NCBI RefSeq assembly: GCF_005116665.1
Contig: NZ_SWCJ01000021.1
Span: forward strand, 1 to 64,000
Direction: 5' to 3'
Length of the DNA stretch: 64,000 nt
From: Ferrimonas aestuarii
Lineage (GTDB): Bacteria; Pseudomonadota; Gammaproteobacteria; Enterobacterales; Shewanellaceae
Position numbers and translations under genes: made by a program. The first letter of the stretch is position 1; each line of letters starts with the position of its first letter. Under the pieces are notes generated by a model. The model did no database searches, was not told the DNA's origin, and was given only the letters and a program-made list of their open reading frames with translations. Shown here piece after piece: positions 8,694 to 16,977 of this stretch.

Positions 8694-9311
8694 ATGACTG
8701 TGAACATGAATCGACTGCTGTGGGCAGTCATTTTTTCGCTGGTAATGATCTGGTCCGCCATTGAGCCCAAAGATACCTTTACTTGGTTTCTCGAGGTGTT
8801 GCCAGCGATGATTGGCGCGGCCATTTTGCTGGCGACCCTGAAGTCCTACCCGTTGACGCCTCTTGCCTATCAGCTGATTCTGCTGCACTGCATCATCTTG
8901 ATGGTGGGTGGACATTACACTTACGCCGAAGTCCCCCTATTTGACACTCTGGGAGACTGGTTTGGCTGGGAGCGCAATAACTACGATAAGGTTGGCCATC
9001 TGGCTCAGGGCTTTATTCCGGCGATGTTGGCGCGGGAGATCTTCATCCGCAACCAGGTGGTATCCGGCCGTGGTTGGTTGTTCTTCCTGTGTGTCTGTTT
9101 TTCGCTGGCGTTTTCCGCCTTCTACGAATTGATTGAATGGTGGGTGGCTGCGGCAACCGGTGAGTCAGCTGAGGCCTTCCTTGGCACTCAAGGGTATCAG
9201 TGGGATACCCAATCAGACATGATGTGGGCAATGTTGGGGGCGATGCTGTCGCAGTTGACCTTGGCTAAGCTGCACGACCGTCAACTCACTGAGGTTATTC
9301 ACCCTAATTAG
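8694..9311 (+). CDS. DUF2238 / YjdF-like inner-membrane protein
   Basis: The 205-residue product is strongly hydrophobic with about six membrane helices. It contains NYDKVGHLAQGFIPAML and FYELIEWW, the conserved polar motifs of the DUF2238 (YjdF) family, and QWDTQSDMMWAMLGAML near the end, also typical. Function is unknown. It is divergent from serA; the start at 8694 lacks an obvious ribosome site, and the ATG at 8706 is an alternative. Its 3' end overlaps the tetR gene by eight bases (convergent). Confidence 0.82.
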   Translation: MTVNMNRLLWAVIFSLVMIWSAIEPKDTFTWFLEVLPAMIGAAILLATLKSYPLTPLAYQLILLHCIILMVGGHYTYAEVPLFDTLGDWFGWERNNYDKVGHLAQGFIPAMLAREIFIRNQVVSGRGWLFFLCVCFSLAFSAFYELIEWWVAAATGESAEAFLGTQGYQWDTQSDMMWAMLGAMLSQLTLAKLHDRQLTEVIHPN

Positions 9312-9876
9312 TTTTGGCCATTGCATTCCAGAACAGGCTCAGTGCCGCATGCTGCTGACGAGGGTCGTTGGCAGCATCTGGATGGTCAATGAGGTAAGCC
9401 GCACTGGTCATAAATAGGGTGTGGCACACCTCCATCATCAGCTCTAACGGGTAGTCAGCGATGATGCCCTGTTTCTGCCCCTGCTCAATCATGTCCCACA
9501 CCATCGATAGGGTTTCGAATTTGGCTTTCTTTTTCGCTTGAGAGGTTAAGAAAGGCGACTGATAGTAGGCCAGTAGGAATCGGAGTTTGTCAGGGTTATC
9601 GAGAGACCAGCGCATCGCCTGATGCCAGATCTTTTCAGCCTGTTCGGGAATCGGGCTGCCTTCGGCGTCAAAATTGATCTCATCAGCCATCTGCTGTTTG
9701 ATCTGCAGATACAGCTCTGAGATCAGCTCTTGTTTGTTTTCAAAGTGGTGAAACAAGGTGCCGTTGGCCACCTTCGCCGCTTTGGCGATTTTTGAGGTTG
9801 CCGCTCCTTCTAGCCCCTGCTCTACAAACAGAGTGAGGGCGGCATCAATAATTTGTTGTCGTTTGGATTGAGTCAC
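9304..9876 (-). CDS. TetR/AcrR-family transcriptional regulator
   Basis: The N-terminal 50 residues form the TetR helix-turn-helix: RQQIIDAALTLFVEQG, then TSKIAKAAKVANGTLFHHF. The remaining 140 residues are the variable ligand domain. It lies downstream of the aldehyde dehydrogenase gene on the same strand. The imperfect palindrome in front of that gene (11550-11567) is a good candidate operator, so it probably represses the dehydrogenase. The inducing ligand is unknown. A structured 220-base gap separates the two genes. Confidence 0.87.
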   Translation of the reverse strand: MTQSKRQQIIDAALTLFVEQGLEGAATSKIAKAAKVANGTLFHHFENKQELISELYLQIKQQMADEINFDAEGSPIPEQAEKIWHQAMRWSLDNPDKLRFLLAYYQSPFLTSQAKKKAKFETLSMVWDMIEQGQKQGIIADYPLELMMEVCHTLFMTSAAYLIDHPDAANDPRQQHAALSLFWNAMAKTN

Positions 9877-9881
9877 ACGGG

Positions 9882-10028
9882 TCTCGCAATATCAGCCGGA
9901 GGGCAAGCCTCCGGTAAAAAAGAGTCATATCAATATCTGGAAAACTATCTGGTCGCTGAGGCTTATCGCCCAGTTTCAAAGCCTAGGCGTCGCTACGAGA
10001 CTTATTGCGAGAATCCCCCCCCAATAAG
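9882..10028. other. Structured intergenic element with a long-range inverted repeat
   Basis: TCTCGCAATA (9882-9891) and TATTGCGAGA (10003-10012) are exact 10-base inverted repeats 111 bases apart. Between them are a perfect hairpin (CCGGAGG-5-CCTCCGG, 9896-9914) and a second one (AGGCTT at 9959-9964 with AAGCCT at 9979-9984). The right arm also overlaps a competing hairpin, CTTATTG (10001-10007) with CAATAAG (10022-10028). The gap 9877-10095 holds no gene that I can support. The element may be a structured leader of tetR, a small RNA or a repeat element. Confidence 0.45.
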
Positions 10029-10095
10029 CCCCGCACTCTAGTCGACCTGATTTTTCCGTCGTACTTGATAAAACACCTACCCAATTTGAGTTGGG

Positions 10096-11532
10096 TTAGC
10101 GCAGAAAGAGCTTAAAAATCAGTTTCTGAATCGCGGTTCCATAGGGGGGCTGAATAAACGCACCGCTGGAGAACTTGCCTTGGTTCAATACCGTTTTGGC
10201 TTTAGAAAAGACTTTGAAGCCCTCTATGCCGTGATAGTGTCCCATTCCTGATGGGCCAACGCCACCGAAAGGTGCATCGTCTGCAGCCACGTGGAACAAG
10301 GCATTGTTGATGCACATGCCGCCGGCGTGGGTTTGGCTAATTATCCGCTGCTGCAGTTTTTGGTCATAGCTATACAGGTACAGTGCCAGAGGCCGAGGAC
10401 GGGCGGTGATGTACTGCAGGGCATCGTCAATGCTGTCATAAGGAATGATTGGCAGCAGTGGGCCAAAGATCTCATCCTGCAGCACGGTCATGTCATCGTT
10501 TACATCCGTTAGCAGGTGCGGCGTGAGGCGCTGACGCTGATCGTCCAGGTGTTTACCTTCTAGGCAGATATTGACGGTTGCCCCTTTCTGTTTGGCATCT
10601 TCTAGCCAAGATAACAGCCGCTGATACTGACGCTCGTTAACCACGGAGGTGTAATCATCGCTGTTTACTCCTTGTGGGTACATCTGGGCGAATTTGGCTT
10701 TATAAGCTTGAACAAAGGCATCTTGTTTGGCTCTTGGAACCAGCACGTAATCCGGTGCCACGCAGATCTGACCGGCGTTTAGACTCTTTCCAAGAATCAT
10801 GCGATCGACGGCGTTGTCGATATCCACATCAGGCCCCACGATGGCGGGGGATTTGCCCCCTAACTCCAAGGTAACAGGCGTTAGGTTGTCGGCGGCGGCG
10901 CGCATGACGTGGCGGCCGACGGTTGTGGAGCCAGTAAACAGCAGGTGATCAAACGGCAGGCTAGTGAATTGCGCCGCCAATTCCGCTTCCCCTTCAATGC
11001 ATACTACCTGTTCGGTGTCGAACGCCTCCTCCAGCATGGCGATAAGAACCTTGTTGGTGCTCGGCGTAAATTCGGAGAGCTTGATCATGGCTCGGTTACC
11101 TGCCGCCAGAGCGGTAATCAAGGGGCCGATAGACAGCATCACTGGGAAGTTCCACGGTACGACAATACCGACCACACCCAGAGGCTGGTAATGCACTTCT
11201 ATCTTTGCTGGCGCCAGCAGTAACCCTGCGTGGCGACGCTCGGTTCGCATCCATTTTTTCAGACGCTTTTTGGTGTACTTAATGTTCATCAAGCAGGGAA
11301 GGATGTCTGAGATGAGCGTGTCTTGGTGGCTACGGCCGTTATAGTCCTGATCCAATGCGTTACACAGGGCGTCTTTGTGCTTGAGTAGTGCCTCGCGAAG
11401 ATTATCCAACAGCTTATGACGCTCATCTAGACTCGGCATCGGCTTGGCATTGAAGGCCTGCTTTTGCAACTGAAAATGGTTAAGCATCTGGCTGTGCTCA
11501 GGGCTAAGAGTTGTTGATTGTTGCTCGGTCAT
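10096..11532 (-). CDS. Aldehyde dehydrogenase, coniferyl-aldehyde dehydrogenase type
   Basis: This cytosolic NAD(P)-dependent enzyme oxidises aldehydes to acids. The 478-residue product has the oxyanion Asn128 in VVPWNFP, the general base Glu223 in LELGGKSP and the nucleophile Cys257 in NAGQICVAPDY. The CVAPDY context and the overall length match the CalB-like branch rather than classical 500-residue ALDHs. The C-terminal tail is hydrophobic (KLIFKLFLR), as in long-chain aldehyde enzymes, so membrane association is possible. GGAG lies at good distance from the ATG. Probably repressed by the adjacent TetR protein. The natural aldehyde is not determined. Confidence 0.87.
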   Translation of the reverse strand: MTEQQSTTLSPEHSQMLNHFQLQKQAFNAKPMPSLDERHKLLDNLREALLKHKDALCNALDQDYNGRSHQDTLISDILPCLMNIKYTKKRLKKWMRTERRHAGLLLAPAKIEVHYQPLGVVGIVVPWNFPVMLSIGPLITALAAGNRAMIKLSEFTPSTNKVLIAMLEEAFDTEQVVCIEGEAELAAQFTSLPFDHLLFTGSTTVGRHVMRAAADNLTPVTLELGGKSPAIVGPDVDIDNAVDRMILGKSLNAGQICVAPDYVLVPRAKQDAFVQAYKAKFAQMYPQGVNSDDYTSVVNERQYQRLLSWLEDAKQKGATVNICLEGKHLDDQRQRLTPHLLTDVNDDMTVLQDEIFGPLLPIIPYDSIDDALQYITARPRPLALYLYSYDQKLQQRIISQTHAGGMCINNALFHVAADDAPFGGVGPSGMGHYHGIEGFKVFSKAKTVLNQGKFSSGAFIQPPYGTAIQKLIFKLFLR

Positions 11533-11549
11533 GGAGCCTCCAAATAAAA

Positions 11550-11567
11550 ACCGACTGATTAGTCGGT
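11550..11567. promoter_or_regulatory. Candidate TetR operator in front of the aldehyde dehydrogenase gene
   Basis: ACCGACT-GATT-AGTCGGT is an inverted repeat with 7-bp arms, centred 26 bases upstream of the dehydrogenase ATG. That position fits a repressor site. A related half-site (TAGTCGACCTGATT) appears near 10038, upstream of tetR. The link to the TetR protein is inferred from adjacency. Confidence 0.55.
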
Positions 11568-11581
11568 CTGATTATTGGGTG

Positions 11582-11608
11582 AAAAAAAGGCACCGTCAAG
11601 TCGGTGCC
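11582..11608 (-). terminator. Terminator after the glutathione-peroxidase-like gene
   Basis: On the minus strand GGCACCGAC-TT-GACGGTGCC-type arms are followed by TTTTTTT. It lies about 28 bases beyond the stop codon of the gene at 11637-12167. Confidence 0.88.
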
Positions 11609-11636
11609 CTAAGTTTCTTATGTCTAAAAAGAATAA

Positions 11637-12167
11637 TTAAAGAAGTTCATTGATTTTTTTAGTTATTTCTTCGTCAGTGGGCTCGGTTCTTGGAGACCAG
11701 TAATCGACGAGGTTGCCTTTGGAGTCAACTAAGTACTTGTAGAAATTCCATTTTGGCGCGCCTCCCTGCTTGGCAAGCTCTTTGAAAATGGGGTCGGCAT
11801 CGCTGCCTCGCACTGCGCCAGGTGCCAGCATGGTGAAGCTGACGCCGTAGTTTCGGTAGCACACATCCGCGGTCTTGGACTCGTCATCTTCCTCTTGGAA
11901 AAAGTCATCGGACGGCATGCCAATAACCACGAGCCCTTGGTCGCTGTACTCCTTGTGAAGCTGCTCAAGCTGCTTGAACTGCGGTGTGTAGCCACAGTTA
12001 CTGGCGGTATTCACGATCAGTACAGCTTTGCCAGCGGTCAGTTGGCACAGATCCACCTGCTCGGAGGCATGCAGTTTGCGTTTAGTGGTGTCCAGCCACG
12101 CAGGGCAGCTGTCGGCAAGAAGGCTGGCACTGAAGGTCAGTGCCAGCGCGCTCATGATGAGTCGCAT
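11637..12167 (-). CDS. Periplasmic glutathione-peroxidase-like protein
   Basis: The 176-residue product has a signal peptide (about 1-18, ending SLLA) and the GPx thioredoxin fold. The peroxidatic Cys58 lies in NTASNCGYTPQF (selenocysteine in animal enzymes) and Trp140-Asn141 in KWNFYKYLVD. The usual catalytic Gln motif (N-Q-F) is replaced by SDDFFQEED, so peroxidase chemistry may be altered. Such proteins are thought to use thioredoxin-like donors. Export to the periplasm differs from cytosolic BtuE. It sits between rpiA and the aldehyde dehydrogenase gene, with its own terminator. Confidence 0.85.
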   Translation of the reverse strand: MRLIMSALALTFSASLLADSCPAWLDTTKRKLHASEQVDLCQLTAGKAVLIVNTASNCGYTPQFKQLEQLHKEYSDQGLVVIGMPSDDFFQEEDDESKTADVCYRNYGVSFTMLAPGAVRGSDADPIFKELAKQGGAPKWNFYKYLVDSKGNLVDYWSPRTEPTDEEITKKINELL

Positions 12168-12218
12168 GATAAATGTCCTTATAGGTTGGTGTTGGCCAAG
12201 CCTTGTCCCTGACGATAC

Positions 12219-12236
12219 GGCTGCTGAGCGCAGCCG
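12219..12236. repeat. Stem-loop between rpiA and the GPx-like gene
   Basis: CGGCTGC-TGAGC-GCAGCCG is a 7-bp hairpin just after the rpiA stop. It lacks a T-run on either strand, so it is more likely an RNA-stabilising hairpin or weak terminator than a strong one. Confidence 0.4.
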
Positions 12237-12242
12237 GATCAG

Positions 12243-12899
12243 TTATTTAATGGTTTTTACGCCATCTTTGGTGCCCAGTAGTAGCACGTCTGCGCCGCGA
12301 TCGGCAAACAGGCCATTGGTCACCACGCCAACAATGGCGTTGAGTTTGATCTCTAGAGCTTTCGGGTCGGTGATCTTCATGTCGTATACATCCAGAATCA
12401 CGTTGCCGTTATCGGTAACCACGCCTTCGCGGTATACCGGGCTGCCGCCCAATTTCACGATTTCACGGGCCACGTAACTGCGAGCCATTGGAATCACTTC
12501 CACAGGCAGTGGGAATTCACCCAGTACGTCAACGGTTTTGGTTTCGTCGGCGATGCAGATGAATTGTTTGGCAACGGCGGCAACGATCTTCTCGCGAGTC
12601 AGTGCTGCGCCGCCACCTTTGATCATGTCCATGCTTGGGTTGATCTCGTCTGCGCCATCAACATAAACAGACAGGGCGTCAACGCTGTTCAGATCAAACA
12701 CTGGAATACCCAGGGCTTTCATTTTCGCCGTTGAGGCTTCGGAGCTGGATACCGCGCCTTCAATCTCAGTTTTGCGAGTCGCTAGGGCATCGATAAAGTG
12801 GTTTACCGTAGAGCCGGTGCCCACACCAACAATGGTGCCGCTTTCCACGTACTCTAGAGCAGCCCAGCCAGCGGCTTTCTTTAGTTCGTCTTGTGTCAT
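12243..12899 (-). CDS. rpiA: Ribose-5-phosphate isomerase A
   Basis: RpiA interconverts ribose-5-phosphate and ribulose-5-phosphate in the pentose phosphate pathway. The 218-residue product (219 in E. coli) has the phosphate-binding [13 protein letters not shown], the [18 protein letters not shown] active-site loop and REKIVA with the catalytic Lys/Glu region. An AGGAG ribosome site precedes the ATG. Probably monocistronic. Confidence 0.97.
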   Translation of the reverse strand: MTQDELKKAAGWAALEYVESGTIVGVGTGSTVNHFIDALATRKTEIEGAVSSSEASTAKMKALGIPVFDLNSVDALSVYVDGADEINPSMDMIKGGGAALTREKIVAAVAKQFICIADETKTVDVLGEFPLPVEVIPMARSYVAREIVKLGGSPVYREGVVTDNGNVILDVYDMKITDPKALEIKLNAIVGVVTNGLFADRGADVLLLGTKDGVKTIK

Positions 12900-13066
12900 T
12901 TGGGTAATCTCCTTGAATTCTGACCGAAATTATACCGGAAGCTTCGGTGGATTGGCATCGGGGTGCGATCTCACTTAGGGCGATTGTTTTACGGCAGTAT
13001 CAGAGGCTGTTGACCTTCCGTGATTATTTTTGCGCCACAAATTGGCATTATTGTTCTCAGAATAGC

Positions 13067-13090
13067 AAAAGGCTGCCCGAAGGCAGCCTT
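13067..13090 (-). terminator. ibpA terminator
   Basis: On the minus strand AAAGGCTGCC-TTCG-GGCAGCCTTTT forms a perfect stem with a UUCG tetraloop and trailing T's. Outer bases (TTCTCA with TGAGAA) extend it further. It lies about 35 bases after the ibpA stop. Confidence 0.9.
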
Positions 13091-13123
13091 TGCTGAGAAT
13101 GATGATGAGAAGTTTTAGGCTGC

Positions 13124-13564
13124 TCAGCCTTCGACTAAGCGACCTTGGGCGCTAATGGCGATCTTCTTCGGTTTCATTGCTTCTGGCACTTCACGGACTA
13201 GGTCGACGTGGAGTAGGCCATTCTCCATGCTGGCGTTATGCACTTTAACGTGGTCGGCCAGTTTGAAGCGGCGCTTGAAGTTACGCTCGGCGATGCCTTG
13301 ATAGTGGAACTTACGTTCTTCAGTATTTTTGGCTTTGGTGCCGTCAATGCGCAGCGTGTCACCTTCCACCTCAATCTCCAGTTCGCTGTCGCTGAACCCG
13401 GCAACAGCCATGGTGATGCGGTAGTTGTTCTCATCGAGCAGTTCGATGTTGTATGGGGGGTAACCGTTGTGGTTTTCCGCACGCTGGGCTTCATCCATCA
13501 GCTTGGCGAAACGCTCGAAACCAATGGCAGTTTTGTATAGGGGGGCGAAATCAATAGTACGCAT
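13124..13564 (-). CDS. ibpA: Small heat-shock protein IbpA (Hsp20)
   Basis: IbpA is an ATP-independent holdase that binds unfolding proteins and hands them to ClpB/DnaK. The 146-residue product begins MRTIDFAPLYKTAIGFERF, as IbpA does, and contains YPPYNIEL, then the alpha-crystallin core YRITMAVAGFSDSELEIEVE to GIAERNFKRRFKL, and GLLHVDL. A longer open frame reaches 13645, but its first 27 residues lie within the heat-shock leader. The ATG at 13564 has an AGGA site and fits the family start. A sigma-32 promoter lies at 13651-13678. Confidence 0.95.
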   Translation of the reverse strand: MRTIDFAPLYKTAIGFERFAKLMDEAQRAENHNGYPPYNIELLDENNYRITMAVAGFSDSELEIEVEGDTLRIDGTKAKNTEERKFHYQGIAERNFKRRFKLADHVKVHNASMENGLLHVDLVREVPEAMKPKKIAISAQGRLVEG

Positions 13565-13568
13565 AATA

Positions 13569-13588
13569 GCTGTCCTCAATTGAGCAAC
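13569..13588 (-). promoter_or_regulatory. Possible ROSE-type RNA thermometer core over the ibpA ribosome site
   Basis: In the ibpA leader TTGCTC is followed by AATT and then GAGGACA, so the ribosome site (GAGGA) can pair imperfectly with TTGCTC. ROSE elements in ibpA leaders use a U(U/C)GCU strand against the Shine-Dalgarno sequence in just this way. The roughly 80-base leader is of the right size. Confidence 0.5.
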
Positions 13589-13650
13589 AAAAATAGATAA
13601 TTGGTTTGCCGCCTTGGACCTCTCTTGAGCATCCTCGGCTGACAATTAAT

Positions 13651-13678
13651 AGATGGGGCTGCGTATTTTGGTTTCAAG
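13651..13678 (-). promoter_or_regulatory. Sigma-32 heat-shock promoter of ibpA
   Basis: Minus strand: CTTGAAA (13678-13672), a 13-base spacer, then CCCCATCT (13658-13651). This agrees with the RpoH consensus CTTGAAA / CCCCATNT at every specified base. Transcription should start near 13644. Confidence 0.88.
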
Positions 13679-13695
13679 CCTTTAGCTTAAAAAAA

Positions 13696-16416
13696 TTACA
13701 CTAAGGCCCTTTCTTCTGCGTTACTAAGACGGCTGATTGCGCTTAAAAGCTGATTTTTATCAAAGGGTTTTGGGACGTAGTAGTCCATTCCAGAATCGTA
13801 GCAAGCGCGCACATCATCGTCCAAAACGCTGGCGGTCAGCGCGATGATCGGTACTCGGCGACGCTTCTGTTTCTCTTCAAGGTGACGAATCTGACGGGTG
13901 GCCTCAAAGCCATCCATGATTGGCATCATACAGTCCATTAAAATCAGGTCGTACTCTTTGTCGAACACCTTTTCGGTGGCTATTTGACCATTGTCTGCCA
14001 CGTCGATCTTATATCCCGCCTTTTTTAGCATGATCTCTGCGACCCGTTGATTGGTTTTATTGTCCTCCACCAACAGCAGATGTCCTTTGATTTCAGGGAA
14101 GCTTGATGTGCCGGGTTCTGGATTGTCGGTAACCCGGCGTTGTGGCGTTGGTTTCGGCTTATCGGACTGTTCTGCTTGCTGCAGCAATTTAATGAGGTTT
14201 CGCTCAAGTCGCTCGCCTCGAATCGGCGCCATCAGAAGTTGGGCCGGGGATTTGATGCTCGAAAGGGTGACGCCTGCGGAGAGATCATTGAGAAGCAAAA
14301 CCGGCGTGTTGCTGCCAGTTCGTTCCAACAGGGACTTCAAGGTTTCAATTCCCTTATCCAGCATAGAGTAGCGGACGATCACCAAAGCATAGGAGTGAGA
14401 GGTGTCTTCAAGGTGGCTGGCCGCCGCGGCCAAAGTATCGACATGGGTAACTTGAATCTGCCACCGACTGAGCTCGTTCTGGTATAGGAGCGATGACTTA
14501 GGGTGACTGTCTACCAATAGGGCTTTGGTGTGTTTGAGCTTGGCATTGACGATTGGGTGTTGCTCGCTGATTTCACACTTAAGTTTCACGGTAAAGCAGC
14601 TGCCTTGGCCTTTTTGGCTGGTAACGAGAATCTCACCACCCATCAGTTCAGTGAGCTGGCGACAGATGCTCAGTCCCAGCCCTGTGCCACCGAATTTTCG
14701 GGTGGTGGAGCCGTCTTCTTGCTTGAATGGGTGGAAGATGTCTTCCAATTTGTCGCCATCGATACCGATGCCATCGTCTTTGACTGATAGGGTCAGAGTA
14801 ACGTTGTTATCCGGGGTGACCTTAGCGCGACATGACAGGATTACTTCGCCGTTTTCAGCGGTAAATTTTACTGCGTTAGACAGTAGATTGAGCAACACCT
14901 GCCTGAGACGATGGCCGTCGATCATCACCTGAGCCGGAATGTCTGTTGGGAAGTCCACATCAAAGTAGATCTGCTTTTCCATCGCCTTGGGGGCAATGAC
15001 ACTAGCCACTTCATAAAACAGTTCTGCCAGCTTTGTTTTGATGGGTGAGATCACCAAACTGCCAGCTTCGATTTTAGAGAGATCCAGCACGTCGTTGATG
15101 ATCGACTGCAGTGCTCTGGATGAGTTTTGCACCGTGTGTAGGTACTCTCGCTGTTCGCCGTCCAGAGTGGTGGAATTTAGGATGTCGGTCATGCCAATGA
15201 TGCCGTTGAGGGGAGTACGAATCTCATGGGACATATTGGCTAGGAAGATACTTTTGGCGTGATTGGCTTTCTCCGCCTCCTCTTTGGCGTCGATCAATGT
15301 GGCTTCAAACTCCCCCCGTTCCTGAATCAGCCGATTTAAGGTATCGCTGAGCTGGGTGAGCTCATCTCGTCCAGGTAGACTAATTCGGGTTTGGTAATCC
15401 CGAGTGTGCTCCACCTGACTCATGGTTGAGCCAATGGTATGGATGCCCTGATGAATGTGTTTGGAGAGCCGAATTGCCATCCAAGCCAGTACTAGCATCA
15501 TTACGGTTAACGTAGCAATGTTGCTGATGAAGTTGGTTTGGCTCTGTTTGTAGGTGACGCTGGCGGCGTCCAAGATGTCTTGACGAACTTGGTTGAGCAC
15601 CATGTCTAGCTGCGCCATGCGGGTGTCGGCGTCATTCAGGCTTTTGTTGGTTAATACCCCAATTTCGCCGCTAAGAATTTGCTGAAGCAGTTCATTACTG
15701 TGGGTAAAGGCGGGATTGGTAAATGCCTCTAACAAGAGGTTTATTTGTGCTTCAGAGGCATAAATAGTTAGGTATTTTTCCAATACCGATTGTTGCAATA
15801 GTGACAGCTCCAGCAGGCGAGAGCGGTACTCCTCTTCCAGGATGTTGGTGACCAGAATATCTTTGACGATCGCTTGCTCTTCCCGCGCGTATTCCTGCAT
15901 AAACAGCAAGCTATGATAAGCCTGAATGCCTTCGCGAATCTCTCGATTTTCTACCTCTACTGGCAGCGACTCAATCAATCTTAGCCCTGTGGTTTGCCAA
16001 TCATTGACTAAGGTCAGCCACTCTAATTTAGTGTCGTGATCCGCTTGACTGTCTGGCAGTTCTCCCAGAAGCATCTCCAACTCTTCGAGGTGCATGCTGT
16101 AATCGCCATTGCTCTCTTGCATCAGGGTTTGAAACTGAGTATCGCCTAGATGGCTGCTGGCGAGGTGACTTTCTGACAGTAGGGTTGCCAATTTGTTCAG
16201 GCCCACTTCGGTGACAAACCCTTGCCTAAGTTTGTCGATGGATTTGGTGGCGAGTTGATACTCAGACAGCAACTGATAGCGAGAATTGATCTGCTTGAGA
16301 TCTTGCAGCTCTTGATACTGCCACAATAGGTAGCGGCCAAAGATGATGGAACAAAATAGAATCGGTACAGCTACCAGCATGCGGATACGCGAACGTAACG
16401 ACAGATCTATGGTCAT
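13696..16416 (-). CDS. Hybrid sensor histidine kinase with degenerate and true receiver domains
   Basis: A 906-residue inner-membrane kinase. Membrane helix 1 is at about 12-32, then a long helical periplasmic domain (about 35-295, no Cys), helix 2 at about 297-317, HAMP to 370, and HisKA with His397 in FLANMSHEIRTPLNG. HATPase N-box is LRQVLLNLLSNAVKFT, and the G-boxes are DDGIGI and GGTGLGLSI. The 630-750 segment resembles a receiver but has Arg-Tyr (IVRYSML) where the phospho-Asp should be. The final receiver has Asp828 in ILMDCMMPIMDG. No Hpt domain is present, so a separate phosphotransfer protein is expected. It is divergent from the PstS-like/porin pair, which may be its sensory input or its target. 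Confidence 0.9.
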   Translation of the reverse strand: MTIDLSLRSRIRMLVAVPILFCSIIFGRYLLWQYQELQDLKQINSRYQLLSEYQLATKSIDKLRQGFVTEVGLNKLATLLSESHLASSHLGDTQFQTLMQESNGDYSMHLEELEMLLGELPDSQADHDTKLEWLTLVNDWQTTGLRLIESLPVEVENREIREGIQAYHSLLFMQEYAREEQAIVKDILVTNILEEEYRSRLLELSLLQQSVLEKYLTIYASEAQINLLLEAFTNPAFTHSNELLQQILSGEIGVLTNKSLNDADTRMAQLDMVLNQVRQDILDAASVTYKQSQTNFISNIATLTVMMLVLAWMAIRLSKHIHQGIHTIGSTMSQVEHTRDYQTRISLPGRDELTQLSDTLNRLIQERGEFEATLIDAKEEAEKANHAKSIFLANMSHEIRTPLNGIIGMTDILNSTTLDGEQREYLHTVQNSSRALQSIINDVLDLSKIEAGSLVISPIKTKLAELFYEVASVIAPKAMEKQIYFDVDFPTDIPAQVMIDGHRLRQVLLNLLSNAVKFTAENGEVILSCRAKVTPDNNVTLTLSVKDDGIGIDGDKLEDIFHPFKQEDGSTTRKFGGTGLGLSICRQLTELMGGEILVTSQKGQGSCFTVKLKCEISEQHPIVNAKLKHTKALLVDSHPKSSLLYQNELSRWQIQVTHVDTLAAAASHLEDTSHSYALVIVRYSMLDKGIETLKSLLERTGSNTPVLLLNDLSAGVTLSSIKSPAQLLMAPIRGERLERNLIKLLQQAEQSDKPKPTPQRRVTDNPEPGTSSFPEIKGHLLLVEDNKTNQRVAEIMLKKAGYKIDVADNGQIATEKVFDKEYDLILMDCMMPIMDGFEATRQIRHLEEKQKRRRVPIIALTASVLDDDVRACYDSGMDYYVPKPFDKNQLLSAISRLSNAEERALV

Positions 16417-16518
16417 TGAGCATCCCTTCTCAAAGCGGCAATTTTTGCAGGAGTTTCTATACTAAGCTCTTAAAGCCTAGCAATGATTGCAGTTTTTGCT
16501 TTTCAAGGATGATTAAAA

Positions 16519-16977
16519 ATGACCGGATTGCGGCAAAGATGCCTGCTGTGCGCGCTGCTGTTTATGGGGTGGTTGTCTAATAGCCATGCCTTTGGCCAAG
16601 ACTTTGTGCTTGTTAGCATGAACAATGACATGCCTGCCATCAGCGAAAGCAAAGCCAAAATGCTTTATTTGGGAAAGCTGAAGTCCATTGACGATTTCGG
16701 GCGCGTGGTACTGCTTGATTGGCCTGAAGGCAGCAATGAGAAACAAGATTTCTATAAATCCTTCCTTAAAAAATCCATTCCTCAAATTAACAGCCGCTGG
16801 GCGCGTTTGGCGTTTTCTGGCAAAGGAAAGCCACCCGAATCATTAGATGAGGCGACGGTTCAGGCGTTAGGTCAGTGGCTTCAAGATAATCCTCGAGGGA
16901 TTGCGTATGTCTCAAGGGAGCAGATTCCCCCAGGTGCCAAAGTGATATTAGATATTGAACAAGGAGCAGGCCGATGA
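16519..16977 (+). CDS. Short PstS-like periplasmic protein
   Basis: The 152-residue product has a signal peptide (about 1-24, ending SHA) and then a half-length phosphate-binding-protein-like domain: SESKAKMLYLGKLKSI, then KQDFYKSFLKKS, then WARLAFSGKGKPP and NPRGIAYVS. These are the landmarks of the short PstS-like proteins that often precede a porin gene in marine gammaproteobacteria. It is about half the size of true PstS, and no pst transporter genes are nearby. Its stop overlaps the porin start by four bases. A sensory or ligand-delivery role is inferred, not shown. Confidence 0.75.
   Translation: MTGLRQRCLLCALLFMGWLSNSHAFGQDFVLVSMNNDMPAISESKAKMLYLGKLKSIDDFGRVVLLDWPEGSNEKQDFYKSFLKKSIPQINSRWARLAFSGKGKPPESLDEATVQALGQWLQDNPRGIAYVSREQIPPGAKVILDIEQGAGR

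Noticed and set aside
12219-12236. rpiA terminator
   Set aside because: The hairpin lacks a T-run on both strands, so I list it only as a stem-loop.
13565-13645. N-terminal extension of IbpA
   Set aside because: The extension lies within the sigma-32 transcript leader; IbpA proteins begin with the MRTIDF-type start at 13564.
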